NCBI GenBank assembly: GCA_016793095.1
Contig: JAEUJQ010000049.1
Coordinates: 1-46,039, forward strand
Length of the DNA stretch: 46,039 nt
Direction: 5' to 3'
Source of the DNA: Myxococcaceae bacterium
Lineage (GTDB): Bacteria > Myxococcota > Myxococcia > Myxococcales > Myxococcaceae
Part shown: in pieces, positions 1 to 7,855 of the stretch
Position numbering within the stretch: position 1 is the stretch's first letter
How the letters are laid out: each line of letters starts with the position of its first letter
Notes under the pieces: generated by a model
Told to the model about the DNA's origin: nothing
Database searches by the model: none
Seen by the model: the letters and a program-made list of their open reading frames with translations, nothing else
Position numbers and translations under genes: made by a program

Positions 1-441
1 GATGTACGAGGCCGAGTCGGGCTTCACCACCGACGAGGTGACGAACTGCTCGGGGATCGAGCGCTGGCTGATCATCTCCATCGTCACCACCGTGCCCTCC
101 GACACGTCCACCGCCGCCACCACCACCTGCACCAGGTTCCACCCCTTGCGAACGTCGAGCTCCTTCTTCTTCACGGCGGAGTACGAGACCACGCCAGCGA
201 CCAGCGCGAGCGCGAGCGAGACGAAGAGCGGCGCCTTGCCCCGCAGAGAGACCCGGCCGCCACCGGGGCGTGACACCGGAGGCACGTCGGACAGGGGCGC
301 GTCGCGATGCGCGGGCTTTGCTTCCGAGCGGCGTGCTGGCAGCGCTGGAGGGGGTTGATCGAAGCGGTAGCCCGACAGCTTGTCCTCGAGCTCGTCGAGC
401 TCGCGGTCGCCGCCCGGCCCGTCGAAGAGCGGATCACTCAT
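1..441 (-). CDS. cpaB: CpaB-like Flp/tight-adherence pilus assembly protein (3' part missing)
   Basis: The gene starts at ATG 441 and runs off the left edge after 147 codons. A charged cytoplasmic leader of about 70 residues with the motif RFDQPPP is followed by one membrane segment (around APLFVSLALALVAGVV). Next comes a SAF-type domain start with VVVAAVDVSEGTVVT and RSIPEQFVTSSVVKPD. This order (leader, single TM, SAF domain with an R-x-IP-x-xFV motif) is that of CpaB/RcpC proteins, which sit in the inner membrane or periplasm and help secretin and pilus assembly. Its start overlaps the sigma-factor stop by 8 bp (ATGAGTGA), so the two are probably translationally coupled. The rest of the pilus cluster should lie to the left. 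The family call is from motif memory; the C-terminal part cannot be seen. Confidence 0.72.
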   Translation of the reverse strand, partial: MSDPLFDGPGGDRELDELEDKLSGYRFDQPPPALPARRSEAKPAHRDAPLSDVPPVSRPGGGRVSLRGKAPLFVSLALALVAGVVSYSAVKKKELDVRKGWNLVQVVVAAVDVSEGTVVTMEMISQRSIPEQFVTSSVVKPDSASYI

Positions 442-1018
442 CGGAGCCCTCCTTCGGTGGCAGGCCCAGCTTCTCGCGCAGCATCGCCATGCCACGGTGC
501 AGGTTCACCCGCACGGAGCCGGGCGTGAGGCCGGTGCGCTCCGCGATGTCGGGGCCGCTGAGGCCTTCGATGAGGCGCATGGCGAGCGTCTCGCCGTAGG
601 CGTCGGGCAGGGTCTGGAGCGTCGCCAGCACCTTCCTGGCGTCTGGCCAGCCCGAGCGATCCGGCGCGACCCCTTCCTGCGCCTCGTCGAGGGACGCCGC
701 GCGCGGCCGATCTCTGAGGAACTTCGCCGCGCGGTTGCGGGCGATCTCGAGCAGCCACGCCGGGAAGGCCTGATCGTCCTCCAGCGTCGGCAGCTTCGAG
801 AGCATCAGCAGGAACACGTCCTGGGTGAGGTCTGCCGCGTCGGCCGCCGGGACCTTCGTGATGATGACCGCGTGAACGAGGCGCGCGAAGTGCTGGTGCA
901 GCCGGCCGAAGGCGTCACGCTCGTTGCGCCGCGCGCCCGCGACCCACGGCAACCAGACGGGCTTCTGCCGGCCCACCGACGGGGCAGGTGAAGACGACGT
1001 CTGGGCGACCACCGGCAC
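434..1018 (-). CDS. ECF-type RNA polymerase sigma factor
   Basis: A 194-residue sigma-70-family protein of extracytoplasmic-function size. Region 2 is seen at roughly residues 35-105 (HQHFARLVHAV, DAADLTQDVFLLML, FPAWLLEIARNRAAKFLRDR). Region 4 is at about 130-185 (LQTLPDAYGETLAMRLIEG, then the helix-turn-helix SGPDIAERTGLTPGSVRVNLHRG). There is no region 1 or 3. The GTG at 1018 lacks a Shine-Dalgarno sequence; a later GTG, giving a protein beginning MGRQKPVWLPW, is an alternative start. The gene follows the dioxygenase by 75 bp and overlaps the CpaB-like gene by 8 bp. No anti-sigma gene is visible in the window. A TGTTAA hexamer at 1057-1052 could serve as a -10 element. The target regulon is unknown; the overlap suggests a link with the pilus genes. 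Confidence 0.88.
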   Translation of the reverse strand: MPVVAQTSSSPAPSVGRQKPVWLPWVAGARRNERDAFGRLHQHFARLVHAVIITKVPAADAADLTQDVFLLMLSKLPTLEDDQAFPAWLLEIARNRAAKFLRDRPRAASLDEAQEGVAPDRSGWPDARKVLATLQTLPDAYGETLAMRLIEGLSGPDIAERTGLTPGSVRVNLHRGMAMLREKLGLPPKEGSDE

Positions 1019-1093
1019 GCTGGTGAGGAGGATGCGCCAGCCGCCCTGCCGTTAACAGTGGGGGGATTTCCACAGCGGCTGCGGCCGCTTGCG

Positions 1094-2035
1094 TCACCCG
1101 AAGTGGTACGCAGACAGGCGGAGATCGACGTAGAGATCGGCGTAGGGAATCGACGCCACCTCGTCTCCCGCCGCGCCGGCGATCACCATGAGGGGCAGCA
1201 GGTGTTCTTCACGCGGGTGCGCCGCGCGCGCGGCCGGAGCCCTCGCCCAGTCGCTGAGCCTCGCGTCACGCTCGGCGCGGGGTTGCTTCATCGTCTCTCG
1301 GAGCCAGCCGTCGAACGCCTCGGCGACCGGGCCACCGCCGCCGTTGAAGAAGGCGCGCAGGTTGTGGAACGTCATGCCGCTGCCCAGCAGGAAGACGCCC
1401 TCGTCGCGCAGCGGGGCCAGCGCGCGGCCGATGGCCAGGTGCTCTTTCGGGTCGAGTCCGGCCTTGAGCGAGAGCTGCACCGTCGGCACCTCGGCGTTGG
1501 GGAAGGCCAGCTTGAGGGGCACGAAGGCGCCGTGATCGAAGCCGCGCGCGGCGTCCTCCGCAGACGGAAGGCCGGCGGTCTCGAGCAGCGCGCGCACCCG
1601 CTTCGCCAGCACGGGGTCGCCCGGCGCCGGCCACTGCACCTCGTAGGACTCGGGTGGGAAGCCGGAGTAGTCGTAGAGCATCGGCGGCTTCGGGTTCGTC
1701 ATCACCGTCGGCACGCGCTCTTCCCAGTGCGCCGAGATGACGAGCAGCGCCTTCGGCTTCGTCTTCGGCACCCTGGAGAGGCTGACGAGGTACTCACGGA
1801 GCCGCTGCTCCTGGTCCTTCGGGCCGAACCCGACGTCGACGAAGGGCCACGGCCCACCGCCATGAGGGACGAAGGCCATCGGCATGCGGTTCGGGTTCAT
1901 CGAGCTCTCCTGTCGGGTTGCAGCGGAGTCGGGCCTGGCCCCGAGCGTCAGGGCGCCACCGACCGCGGCTGCCCCGGCCAGCCCGGCCACTGCCATCGTC
2001 GTCTCGCGCCGGGTCAGCCTCTTCTCGTCGCTCAT
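1094..2035 (-). CDS. Extradiol ring-cleavage dioxygenase-like protein (YgiD/DODA, LigB family) with a Tat-like signal
   Basis: The protein has 313 residues from ATG 2035, preceded by a strong GGAGG. Residues 1-45 look like a twin-arginine signal: R9-R10 in LTRRETTMAVAGLAGAA, an Ala/Gly-rich hydrophobic stretch, then ARPDSAA. The mature part carries family landmarks: PHGGGPWPF (H58), ISAHWEE (H103), GFDHGAFVPL (H168), GSGMTFHNLR (H224) and HPREEHLLPL (H278). By comparison with YgiD-type 4,5-DOPA dioxygenases I assign H58, H103 and H278 as metal ligands and H224 as the catalytic His. Such enzymes open catechol rings with O2 and are normally cytoplasmic, so an export signal is unusual. The gene is the first of a probable unit with the sigma factor. 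Substrate unknown. Confidence 0.85.
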   Translation of the reverse strand: MSDEKRLTRRETTMAVAGLAGAAAVGGALTLGARPDSAATRQESSMNPNRMPMAFVPHGGGPWPFVDVGFGPKDQEQRLREYLVSLSRVPKTKPKALLVISAHWEERVPTVMTNPKPPMLYDYSGFPPESYEVQWPAPGDPVLAKRVRALLETAGLPSAEDAARGFDHGAFVPLKLAFPNAEVPTVQLSLKAGLDPKEHLAIGRALAPLRDEGVFLLGSGMTFHNLRAFFNGGGGPVAEAFDGWLRETMKQPRAERDARLSDWARAPAARAAHPREEHLLPLMVIAGAAGDEVASIPYADLYVDLRLSAYHFG

Positions 2036-2161
2036 CTCGTCCTCCGGGGAGCAGATACTCACCGCGCCGTGCGGCCGCACAAGGCCCATGGGCTGGCCAG
2101 TGTGTTGCGCGCTCGACCGTTCGGTGTGACAGCGCGCCGCCTGTCGTCGTAAGGGCGCGCC

Positions 2162-3661
2162 ATGCCGTTGCTGGACGAAGTGCACCAGGCCACCGCCCTC
2201 CTCCGCCGCCTGCTGGAGGACCGCTCGAAGCTCGACGAGCTGCCGTTGGCCGACGCCAAGGCGCTGCTCGAGGTGGCCGGTCGCCTCGCGAGCCCGCCGA
2301 AGGACGACTCCCAGCGCTTCCTGCGCCACAAGCACCGCAAGGAGTGGCTCGAGAAGCGCCTGCAGGATCGCGCCGCGCGCGCCGAGGCGGCCATTCGTCA
2401 GGCGCGCAAGAGCACCGTCTTCGTGCCGCCCCAGAACGTGCTCACCGACGGCAAGCCGCACCAGCCGCGCACCGGCCGGCTGCTCGACAAGCCGTTCCAC
2501 TGCTACGTGTGCAAGGCCGAGTTCCGCGAGGTGCACCACTTCTACGACTCGATGTGCCTCGAGTGCGGAGACTTCAACTACCTCAAGCGCTTCCAGGTCG
2601 CCCCGCTCGAGGGCCAGGTGGCGCTCATCACCGGCGCGCGCGTGAAGATCGGCTACCAGGCCTCGCTCATGCTGCTGCGCTCGGGCGCGCACGTCATCGC
2701 CACCACCCGCTTCCCTCACGACGCGAGCCAGCGCTACCTGAAGGAGCCGGACTTCACGAAGTGGGGCCACCGTCTCGAGCTCTACGGGCTCGACCTTCGT
2801 CACGCGCCCTCGGTCGAGCTGTTCGCCGAGCACCTCACGCGCACCCACGACCGCCTCGACATCCTCATCAACAACGCGGCGCAGACGGTGCGACGACCGC
2901 CGGGCTTCTATCGGCACCTCGCCGAGCTCGAGCACTCGCCGGTCCAGGCGCTCCCCGAGGCGTCTCAGCACCTGCTGCGCGGCCACTCGACGCTCGTGGA
3001 GCAGGTGAAGCCCAGGACCGGCGAGCTCGCCACCTTCCGCTCTCACGACCCGGCGGTGGGCGTGCACAGCTCGGCCGCGCTCTCGCTCGTGCCGTACGAC
3101 CTCGAGCAGGACGCGAGCCACGTGTTCCCCGAGGGTCGGCTCGACGCCGATCTGCAGCAGGTCGATCTGCGCACGGTGAACAGCTGGCGGCTCAAGCTGG
3201 GTGAGGTGGCCACCGGCGAGATGCTCGAGGTGCACCTCGTCAACGCCGTGGCGCCCTTCATCCTCTGCGGCAAGCTGCGCGGGCTGATGACGCGGCGCCG
3301 CGAGCGCTGGGGCCACGTCGTCAACGTGTCGGCGATGGAGGGCAGCTTCTCGCGCGGCACCAAGACGGACAAGCACCCGCACACGAACATGGCGAAGGCC
3401 GCCCTCAACATGCTGACGCTCACCAGCGCGCCGGACTACGCCCAGAGCCGCATCGCGATGAACGCGTCAGACACCGGCTGGGTGACCGACGAGGACCCCG
3501 CCCAGCACGCCGAGCGCAAGACGCATGAACTGGGCTTCGAGCCGCCGCTCGACATCGTCGATGGCGCCGCGCGCGTGGTGGACCCGGTCTTCGAGGCGGA
3601 GCGCACCGGCGAGGTCGTCTGGGGCAAGTTCTTCAAGGACTACAAGCCGACGTCCTGGTGA
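2162..3661 (+). CDS. SDR-family protein with N-terminal coiled coil and zinc ribbon; catalytic Tyr replaced
   Basis: A 499-residue protein, about twice the length of a classical short-chain dehydrogenase. Residues 1-85 are helical and charged. C114-x2-C117 and C132-x2-C135 form a probable zinc ribbon. The Rossmann part starts near 150 with ALITGARVKIG (TG at 157-158, the glycine motif altered to T-G-A-R-V-K-I-G) and continues with ILINNAAQ (237-240). About 110 residues are inserted before HLVNAVAPF (N361). S390 fits the catalytic Ser, but the Y-x3-K motif reads TNMAK: K412 is present and Thr408 stands where Tyr is expected. Standard SDR redox chemistry is therefore doubtful. No Shine-Dalgarno is visible; a GTCGTAAGG element ends 9 nt before the ATG. 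The gene converges with the helicase gene. Substrate unknown. Confidence 0.85.
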   Translation: MPLLDEVHQATALLRRLLEDRSKLDELPLADAKALLEVAGRLASPPKDDSQRFLRHKHRKEWLEKRLQDRAARAEAAIRQARKSTVFVPPQNVLTDGKPHQPRTGRLLDKPFHCYVCKAEFREVHHFYDSMCLECGDFNYLKRFQVAPLEGQVALITGARVKIGYQASLMLLRSGAHVIATTRFPHDASQRYLKEPDFTKWGHRLELYGLDLRHAPSVELFAEHLTRTHDRLDILINNAAQTVRRPPGFYRHLAELEHSPVQALPEASQHLLRGHSTLVEQVKPRTGELATFRSHDPAVGVHSSAALSLVPYDLEQDASHVFPEGRLDADLQQVDLRTVNSWRLKLGEVATGEMLEVHLVNAVAPFILCGKLRGLMTRRRERWGHVVNVSAMEGSFSRGTKTDKHPHTNMAKAALNMLTLTSAPDYAQSRIAMNASDTGWVTDEDPAQHAERKTHELGFEPPLDIVDGAARVVDPVFEAERTGEVVWGKFFKDYKPTSW

Positions 3662-3667
3662 CGCTCA

Positions 3668-3681
3668 CGCGCCTCAGCGCG
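3668..3681. terminator. Possible bidirectional hairpin between convergent genes
   Basis: CGCGC-CTCA-GCGCG forms a perfect 5-bp, all-GC stem with a 4-nt loop. It lies just past the SDR stop and straddles the helicase stop codon (3674-3676). There is no T-tract on either side, so this is at best a weak or Rho-assisted terminator. Confidence 0.25.
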
Positions 3682-5725
3682 AGAACGAGCGATCGTGGTC
3701 GACGTGCATGGACCGCCCGCGGATCTTCTTCTCTCGCATGGTGGCGATGACCTGGTCAGCCACGTCGCTGGCGACCTCGACGAACGAGTGCCGATCGCCG
3801 ATGGCGATCGCGCCGATCTGCTTCGACTCGATGCCCGTCTCGTTGGCGATGGCGCCCACGAGATCCTGGGGACGAATGCCGGCCGCCTTGCCGATGCTGA
3901 AGAAGAGGCGCGTCATGGCGGCGCCTGAGCGGCGGGGTTCTTCGCGTGGGGGCCTGGCGGGACGATCGCCCTGCGAGGGGAACGACGGGCGCTCCTGCTG
4001 CGGCCGGCGCGCGGGCTGATCGCCGAAGCGAGCCGCCGGGCGACGGTCTTCGAAGCGCGCCGGGCGCTCGTCGTGACGAGCTGGACGATCGACGTGACGC
4101 GACGGGCGCTCGTCGTGACGGGCGGGACGCTGCTCGTGACGCTGCGGGCGCTCCTCATGACTGGCGCGCTCGGGGCGCGTCGCGCTCGGCCTGGGCGCTC
4201 TCGGGGCGCTCGCCTTCGGAGCCTCGCCGGTTTCGCCCTTCGCCGTCCTCGGAGCCGACACCCGCGGAGCCCTCGGCGCCGACGCGCGCGCGGGCCGGGC
4301 CTCACGGGGCTCCCGGTCCTCGAAGCGCCGCTCCTTGCCGAACGGCTTTCTGGCATCGCGCTCCTTCTTCCCGGGGCCGTGGGCGGGGATCTCGGTGTCG
4401 TCCTCGTCGGACGGCGGGTGGAGCGCGTCGGCGAGGGCCACCAGCGCGGCGGCCGCGACGTCGTCGATGGAGCTCTGCCCGATCAGCTTCGCGACGACCG
4501 AACGTGCGCTGTCGAGGGCCTTCTTGCGACCCAGCGCGGCGTTCACGACGGCTTCGAGCTGCGTGAGGCGGTGCGCCCGGACCTCGTCCATCGAGGGCAC
4601 CGGCAGCAGCGTGACGCGCCCTTGCGTGGCGTGCTCGAGGCGCGACACGAGGAAGCGCTCCTTCGGCAGCACGAACGAGATGGCGGTGCCCGAGCGGCCC
4701 GCGCGCCCCGTGCGGCCGATGCGGTGAACGTACGTGTCTGCCGTGTGCGGGAGATCGACGTTCACCACGTGTGAGACGTGATCGACGTCGAGGCCGCGGG
4801 CGGCGACGTCGGTGGCGACCAGCAGCGAGATCTGCTTCTGCTTGAAGCGCTTCATCACCCGGTCGCGCTGCTCCTGCGACAGGCCGCCGTGAAGCGCCGC
4901 CACCTGGTGCCCGTTGCGCTCGAGCGTCTGCCCGAGGCCCTCGACGTCCTGGCGCGTGCGGCAGAAGATGATCGCGCTCTCGGGCTGCTCGAGCTCGAGC
5001 ACGCGCTTGAGCGCCACTGCCTTGTGGGGGAACGAGACGACGTAGCCGCGCTGCTCGATGCGGGGCTTCGAGCCCTCGGCGTCCTTCCCGCGCTCGAGCC
5101 GCACGCGCACCGGATCCTTCAGGTGGTGCTCGCCCAGGGTGGCGATGCGGGGCGCGAGCGTCGCCGAGAAGAGCGCCGTCTGCCGGGCCTCGGGCAGCTC
5201 GGAGAGGATCGCCTCGAGGTCCTCCGCGAAGCCGAGATCGAGCATCTCGTCGGCCTCGTCGAGCACCACGATCTTCACGACCGAGAGATCGAGGGTCCCG
5301 CGGCGGATGTGATCGAGCGCGCGGCCGGGCGTGGCCACCACCACGTCGACGCCGCGCTTGAGCTGCTTCATCTGCGCGACGATGTCGCTGCCGCCGTAGA
5401 CGGTGAGCACCGACAGGCGCCGCTGGGCGCCGTACTTCTTGATTGCGTCGGTGACCTGCAGCGCGAGCTCCCGGGTGGGCGCGAGAACGAGGCCCTGCAC
5501 CTGCCCGGGGCGGTTCTTGCCGGGCTCGAGGCGCTGCACCATCGGCAGCGCGAAGGCAGCGGTCTTGCCCGTACCGGTCGCGGCGAGGCCGAGCACGTCG
5601 CGGCCCTCGAGCAGCGCGGGGATGGCGGCCGCCTGGACCGGCGTGGGCGTGGTGTAGCCGAGCCCCGTCACCGTGGCGCAGAGCGCCTCGTCGAGGCCGA
5701 GATCCTGAAAAGAGACGGGTGTCAC
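3674..5725 (-). CDS. DEAD-box ATP-dependent RNA helicase with DbpA-type RNA-binding domain (CsdA/DeaD-like)
   Basis: A 683-residue helicase from GTG 5725. RecA lobe 1 shows the Q-motif region (TTPTPVQAAAIP, about 25-36), Walker A AATGTGKT (48-55), PTRELALQ, DEAD (156-159) and SAT (187-189). Lobe 2 shows ATDVAARGLDVD and HRIGRTGR (334-341). Residues about 445-600 form a low-complexity linker of Arg/Pro/His/Asp-rich repeats (RPARHDERPSRH, RPARFEDRR). The C-terminal 75 residues (from MTRLFFSIGKAAGIRPQDLV to HVDHDRSF) match the DbpA/CsdA RNA-binding fold. Such enzymes unwind rRNA or mRNA structures in ribosome assembly and cold adaptation. No Shine-Dalgarno precedes the start, while a -10-like element ends 9 nt upstream. 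I leave deaD, csdA and dbpA undecided. Confidence 0.93.
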   Translation of the reverse strand: MTPVSFQDLGLDEALCATVTGLGYTTPTPVQAAAIPALLEGRDVLGLAATGTGKTAAFALPMVQRLEPGKNRPGQVQGLVLAPTRELALQVTDAIKKYGAQRRLSVLTVYGGSDIVAQMKQLKRGVDVVVATPGRALDHIRRGTLDLSVVKIVVLDEADEMLDLGFAEDLEAILSELPEARQTALFSATLAPRIATLGEHHLKDPVRVRLERGKDAEGSKPRIEQRGYVVSFPHKAVALKRVLELEQPESAIIFCRTRQDVEGLGQTLERNGHQVAALHGGLSQEQRDRVMKRFKQKQISLLVATDVAARGLDVDHVSHVVNVDLPHTADTYVHRIGRTGRAGRSGTAISFVLPKERFLVSRLEHATQGRVTLLPVPSMDEVRAHRLTQLEAVVNAALGRKKALDSARSVVAKLIGQSSIDDVAAAALVALADALHPPSDEDDTEIPAHGPGKKERDARKPFGKERRFEDREPREARPARASAPRAPRVSAPRTAKGETGEAPKASAPRAPRPSATRPERASHEERPQRHEQRPARHDERPSRHVDRPARHDERPARFEDRRPAARFGDQPARRPQQERPSFPSQGDRPARPPREEPRRSGAAMTRLFFSIGKAAGIRPQDLVGAIANETGIESKQIGAIAIGDRHSFVEVASDVADQVIATMREKKIRGRSMHVDHDRSFSR

Positions 5726-5734
5726 CCGAAACGC

Positions 5735-5761
5735 ATTGTCACGGTTTCAGGCCCCTGTCGA
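5735..5761 (-). promoter_or_regulatory. Candidate helicase promoter close to the start codon
   Basis: Read on the minus strand, TCGACA (5761-5756), a 15-bp spacer and GACAAT (5740-5735) resemble sigma-70 -35 and -10 boxes. Only 9 nt separate the -10 from the GTG at 5725, so transcription would begin at or next to the start codon. The divergent regulator has its own TGCTAA at 5766-5771, so the two promoters would be back to back. Confidence 0.4.
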
Positions 5762-5781
5762 TCGGTGCTAAGGCAGCGCCC

Positions 5782-6162
5782 GTGGCCGCCAAGCGAATCC
5801 TGCTGATCGATGACAGTGAGATCACGCTCCAGATGGAGAAGGCCGTGCTCGAGCAGCGCGGCTACCAGGTCGAGGCGACCACCACGCTGGTCGAGTTCGA
5901 GCGGCTGCTCAAGGAGTTCAAGCCCGAGGTCATCCTCACCGACATTCACATGCCCGAGGCGCGTGGCACCGACATCTGCCGCACGCTGAAGAACGAGTAC
6001 CAGACGCAAGACATCCCCATCGTGCTGTTCAGCTCCCTCAACGACGAAGAGCTGGCGGTGCTGGCGCAGCAGGTGGGCGCCGACGGGTACCTCTCGAAGG
6101 CGCACGGGCTGGACGCGCTGGGCGAGAAGGTGGACGAGCTGGTCGAGAGCATCATCTGGTGA
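5782..6162 (+). CDS. Single-domain response regulator (CheY-like receiver)
   Basis: A 126-residue stand-alone receiver with no output domain. The acidic pair D10-D11 (LLIDDSE), phospho-acceptor D54 (ILTDIHMPEA), LFSS near 83-85 and K106 (GYLSKA) are all in place. I chose GTG 5782 because the receiver fold begins at once (AAKRILLIDD) and the upstream in-frame sequence looks non-coding. No Shine-Dalgarno is seen; TGCTAA ends 10 nt before the start. The last codons overlap the cytochrome lipoprotein start by 4 bp (GTGA), implying one transcript. The partner kinase is not adjacent. It would relay a phosphoryl signal by protein contact rather than DNA binding. Confidence 0.92.
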   Translation: MAAKRILLIDDSEITLQMEKAVLEQRGYQVEATTTLVEFERLLKEFKPEVILTDIHMPEARGTDICRTLKNEYQTQDIPIVLFSSLNDEELAVLAQQVGADGYLSKAHGLDALGEKVDELVESIIW

Positions 6163-7757
6163 GTCGGGCGGTCGCGGTCGCGGCGCTCGCCGCGGTGACG
6201 TTGGGGTGCAGTCGCGAGCTTCGCCCCGAGCCGGCGGCGGGGCCGGCGAAGGAGGCGACCCTCGTCTTCACGTCCGAGCTCAAGGGCTCCCTCGCGCCGT
6301 GCGGCTGCTCGGAGAGCATGCGCGGCGGCATCGATCGCGCGGCGTTCCAGGTCGCGCAGCTGCGGAAGACGCGGCCGGTGCTGCTGCTCGACACCGGCGA
6401 CGCGCTCTTCGGCACGAAGTCGGTCGGGGACGAGGCGGTGGCCCAGCAGGAGCGCAAGGCGAAGGCGGTCGCCCAGGGGCTGCTGGCGATGGGGCTGGTG
6501 GCCACGGCGCCGGGACCGCTCGATGACGCGCGCGGGGCGGCCTTCCGCACCGGCCTGGGCCTGCCGGAGGTGGGCCCCGACGAAGCAAAGGCCCTCGACG
6601 TCGGCGGCTTCGCGGTCGTGGTGGCGCGGTCCTCGAGGCTGGCCACGTTGGCCACGCTCGCGGGGCAGGCGCGCGCGGCGAAGGCGAGCGTCGTCGTCGG
6701 GTTGTTCGAGGGGCCGTATGACGAGGCGCTGAAGGCGGACGTCGAGGCGCTCGACCTGCTCGTCGCGACGCGAGGACGAGACGAGTGGTCGACCGAGGAG
6801 AACCGGCTCGCGATGTTCAAGACTCCGGTGGTGCAGGTGCAGAGCAAGGGGCGCTCGCTGCTGCGGGTCGATCTGCACCTGCGCGACGCGACGAGGGTGC
6901 AGTGGCTGAAGAGCCCGAGCGAGACCCAGCGGGAGCTCGAGGCGCTCGGCCAGCGCATCGAGCTGCTCCGCGCGCAGGTGAACGACCCGTCGATGGACGC
7001 CGAGCTGCGGGCGCTGAAGAAGGCCAAGCTGGAGGAGGTGGTGGCGCGACGGGAAGCGCTCGCGGCGGAGCAGGTGCCGGTGCCGGAGAGAGGAAACGCG
7101 GCGTCGGTGCGCTTCGTGCCGCTGGAGGCGTCCTTCGAGAAGCTGCCCGAGGTGACGGCGCTGGTGACGGCGTACGACCGCGATGTCGGCGAGCTGAACC
7201 TGGCGTGGGCGAAGGAGCACGGCGTCGAGTGCGAGGCGCCCGAGCCGGGCAAGCCCAGCTACACCGGGTCGGGGGTGTGCATCGGCTGCCACATGGCCGC
7301 GTGGCTCGCGTGGAAGGGCACGAAGCACCCGCACGGGTACGAGTCGCTGGCGGCGGAGGGCAAGCAGCACCACCTCGACTGCGTCGGCTGTCACGTGACG
7401 GGCTGGAAGGAGCGCGGCGGGGTGTGCCGCATCGACCAGGTCGAAGGGAAGACCGAGGTCGGCTGCGAGGCCTGCCACGGGCCGGGGAGCGGCCACGTCA
7501 GCGTGCCGGTGAAGGCGACGATCGTGCGGCCGACGACGGCGCAGGCGTGCACCGGCTGTCACGATCGCGAGAACTCGCCGCACTTCGAGTTCGAGAAGTA
7601 CCTGCCGCGCATCCTGGGGCCGGGGCACGGGCTGCCGATGCCTGACGCTGGGGTAGCGGAGCTGGACGCGGGGGTCACGGACGCAGGGGCGCCCGACGCC
7701 GGAGTGAAGAGCCGCAAGTCCCCGCGGAAGCAGCCTCGTGAGCCCAGCGGTCGCTGA
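6159..7757 (+). CDS. Lipoprotein with 5'-nucleotidase-like N-terminal region and tetraheme cytochrome c region
   Basis: A 532-residue protein with a lipobox (VTLGC, C17). Residues about 33-130 (VFTSELKGSLAPCGC, GGIDRAAF, PVLLLDTGDALF) resemble the first half of metallophosphatase/5'-nucleotidase proteins, but the His-rich metal-site motifs are not obvious. A helical charged segment lies near 250-310. Four CxxCH heme sites follow: CIGCH (374), CVGCH (408), CEACH (436) and CTGCH (464), plus extra His residues (HPHG, HH) that could be axial ligands. This part recalls cytochrome c554-type proteins. The tail carries Asp-Ala-Gly-Val repeats and ends in a basic stretch. Probably an outer-membrane or periplasmic electron-transfer lipoprotein. 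It is coupled to the receiver gene through a GTGA overlap. Confidence 0.85.
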   Translation: MSRAVAVAALAAVTLGCSRELRPEPAAGPAKEATLVFTSELKGSLAPCGCSESMRGGIDRAAFQVAQLRKTRPVLLLDTGDALFGTKSVGDEAVAQQERKAKAVAQGLLAMGLVATAPGPLDDARGAAFRTGLGLPEVGPDEAKALDVGGFAVVVARSSRLATLATLAGQARAAKASVVVGLFEGPYDEALKADVEALDLLVATRGRDEWSTEENRLAMFKTPVVQVQSKGRSLLRVDLHLRDATRVQWLKSPSETQRELEALGQRIELLRAQVNDPSMDAELRALKKAKLEEVVARREALAAEQVPVPERGNAASVRFVPLEASFEKLPEVTALVTAYDRDVGELNLAWAKEHGVECEAPEPGKPSYTGSGVCIGCHMAAWLAWKGTKHPHGYESLAAEGKQHHLDCVGCHVTGWKERGGVCRIDQVEGKTEVGCEACHGPGSGHVSVPVKATIVRPTTAQACTGCHDRENSPHFEFEKYLPRILGPGHGLPMPDAGVAELDAGVTDAGAPDAGVKSRKSPRKQPREPSGR

Positions 7758-7780
7758 GCGGGCATGAACGCCAGGTCCGT

Positions 7781-7855
7781 GTGTTCCGACGGAGGACCAG
7801 CAGCTGGAACGGCGTGATCGAGACCAACCACAAGGTGTTTCTGGACTGCGGCTGA
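7781..7855 (+). CDS. Candidate 24-residue small protein coupled to the next ORF
   Basis: From GTG 7781 the frame reads FRRRTSSWNGVIETNHKVF and ends in LDCG and a stop at 7853-7855. That stop shares its last base with the ATG of the next small ORF (TGATG). Nearly every third codon position is G or C, as in real genes here. The frame is closed upstream by a stop at 7739-7741, so the product cannot be much longer. I do not recognise it. It could instead be the surviving tail of a larger decayed gene. Confidence 0.35.
   Translation: MFRRRTSSWNGVIETNHKVFLDCG

Noticed and set aside
2038-3382. N-terminal extension of the dioxygenase frame up to 3382
   Set aside because: The extension is antisense to the SDR gene. 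The ATG at 2035 has a strong GGAGG and is followed by a Tat-like signal, which fixes the start.
4020-4330. Short repeated DNA in the helicase linker, considered as a CRISPR-like or mobile repeat
   Set aside because: The repeats encode the Arg/Pro/His/Asp linker in frame, vary in length and have no spacers.
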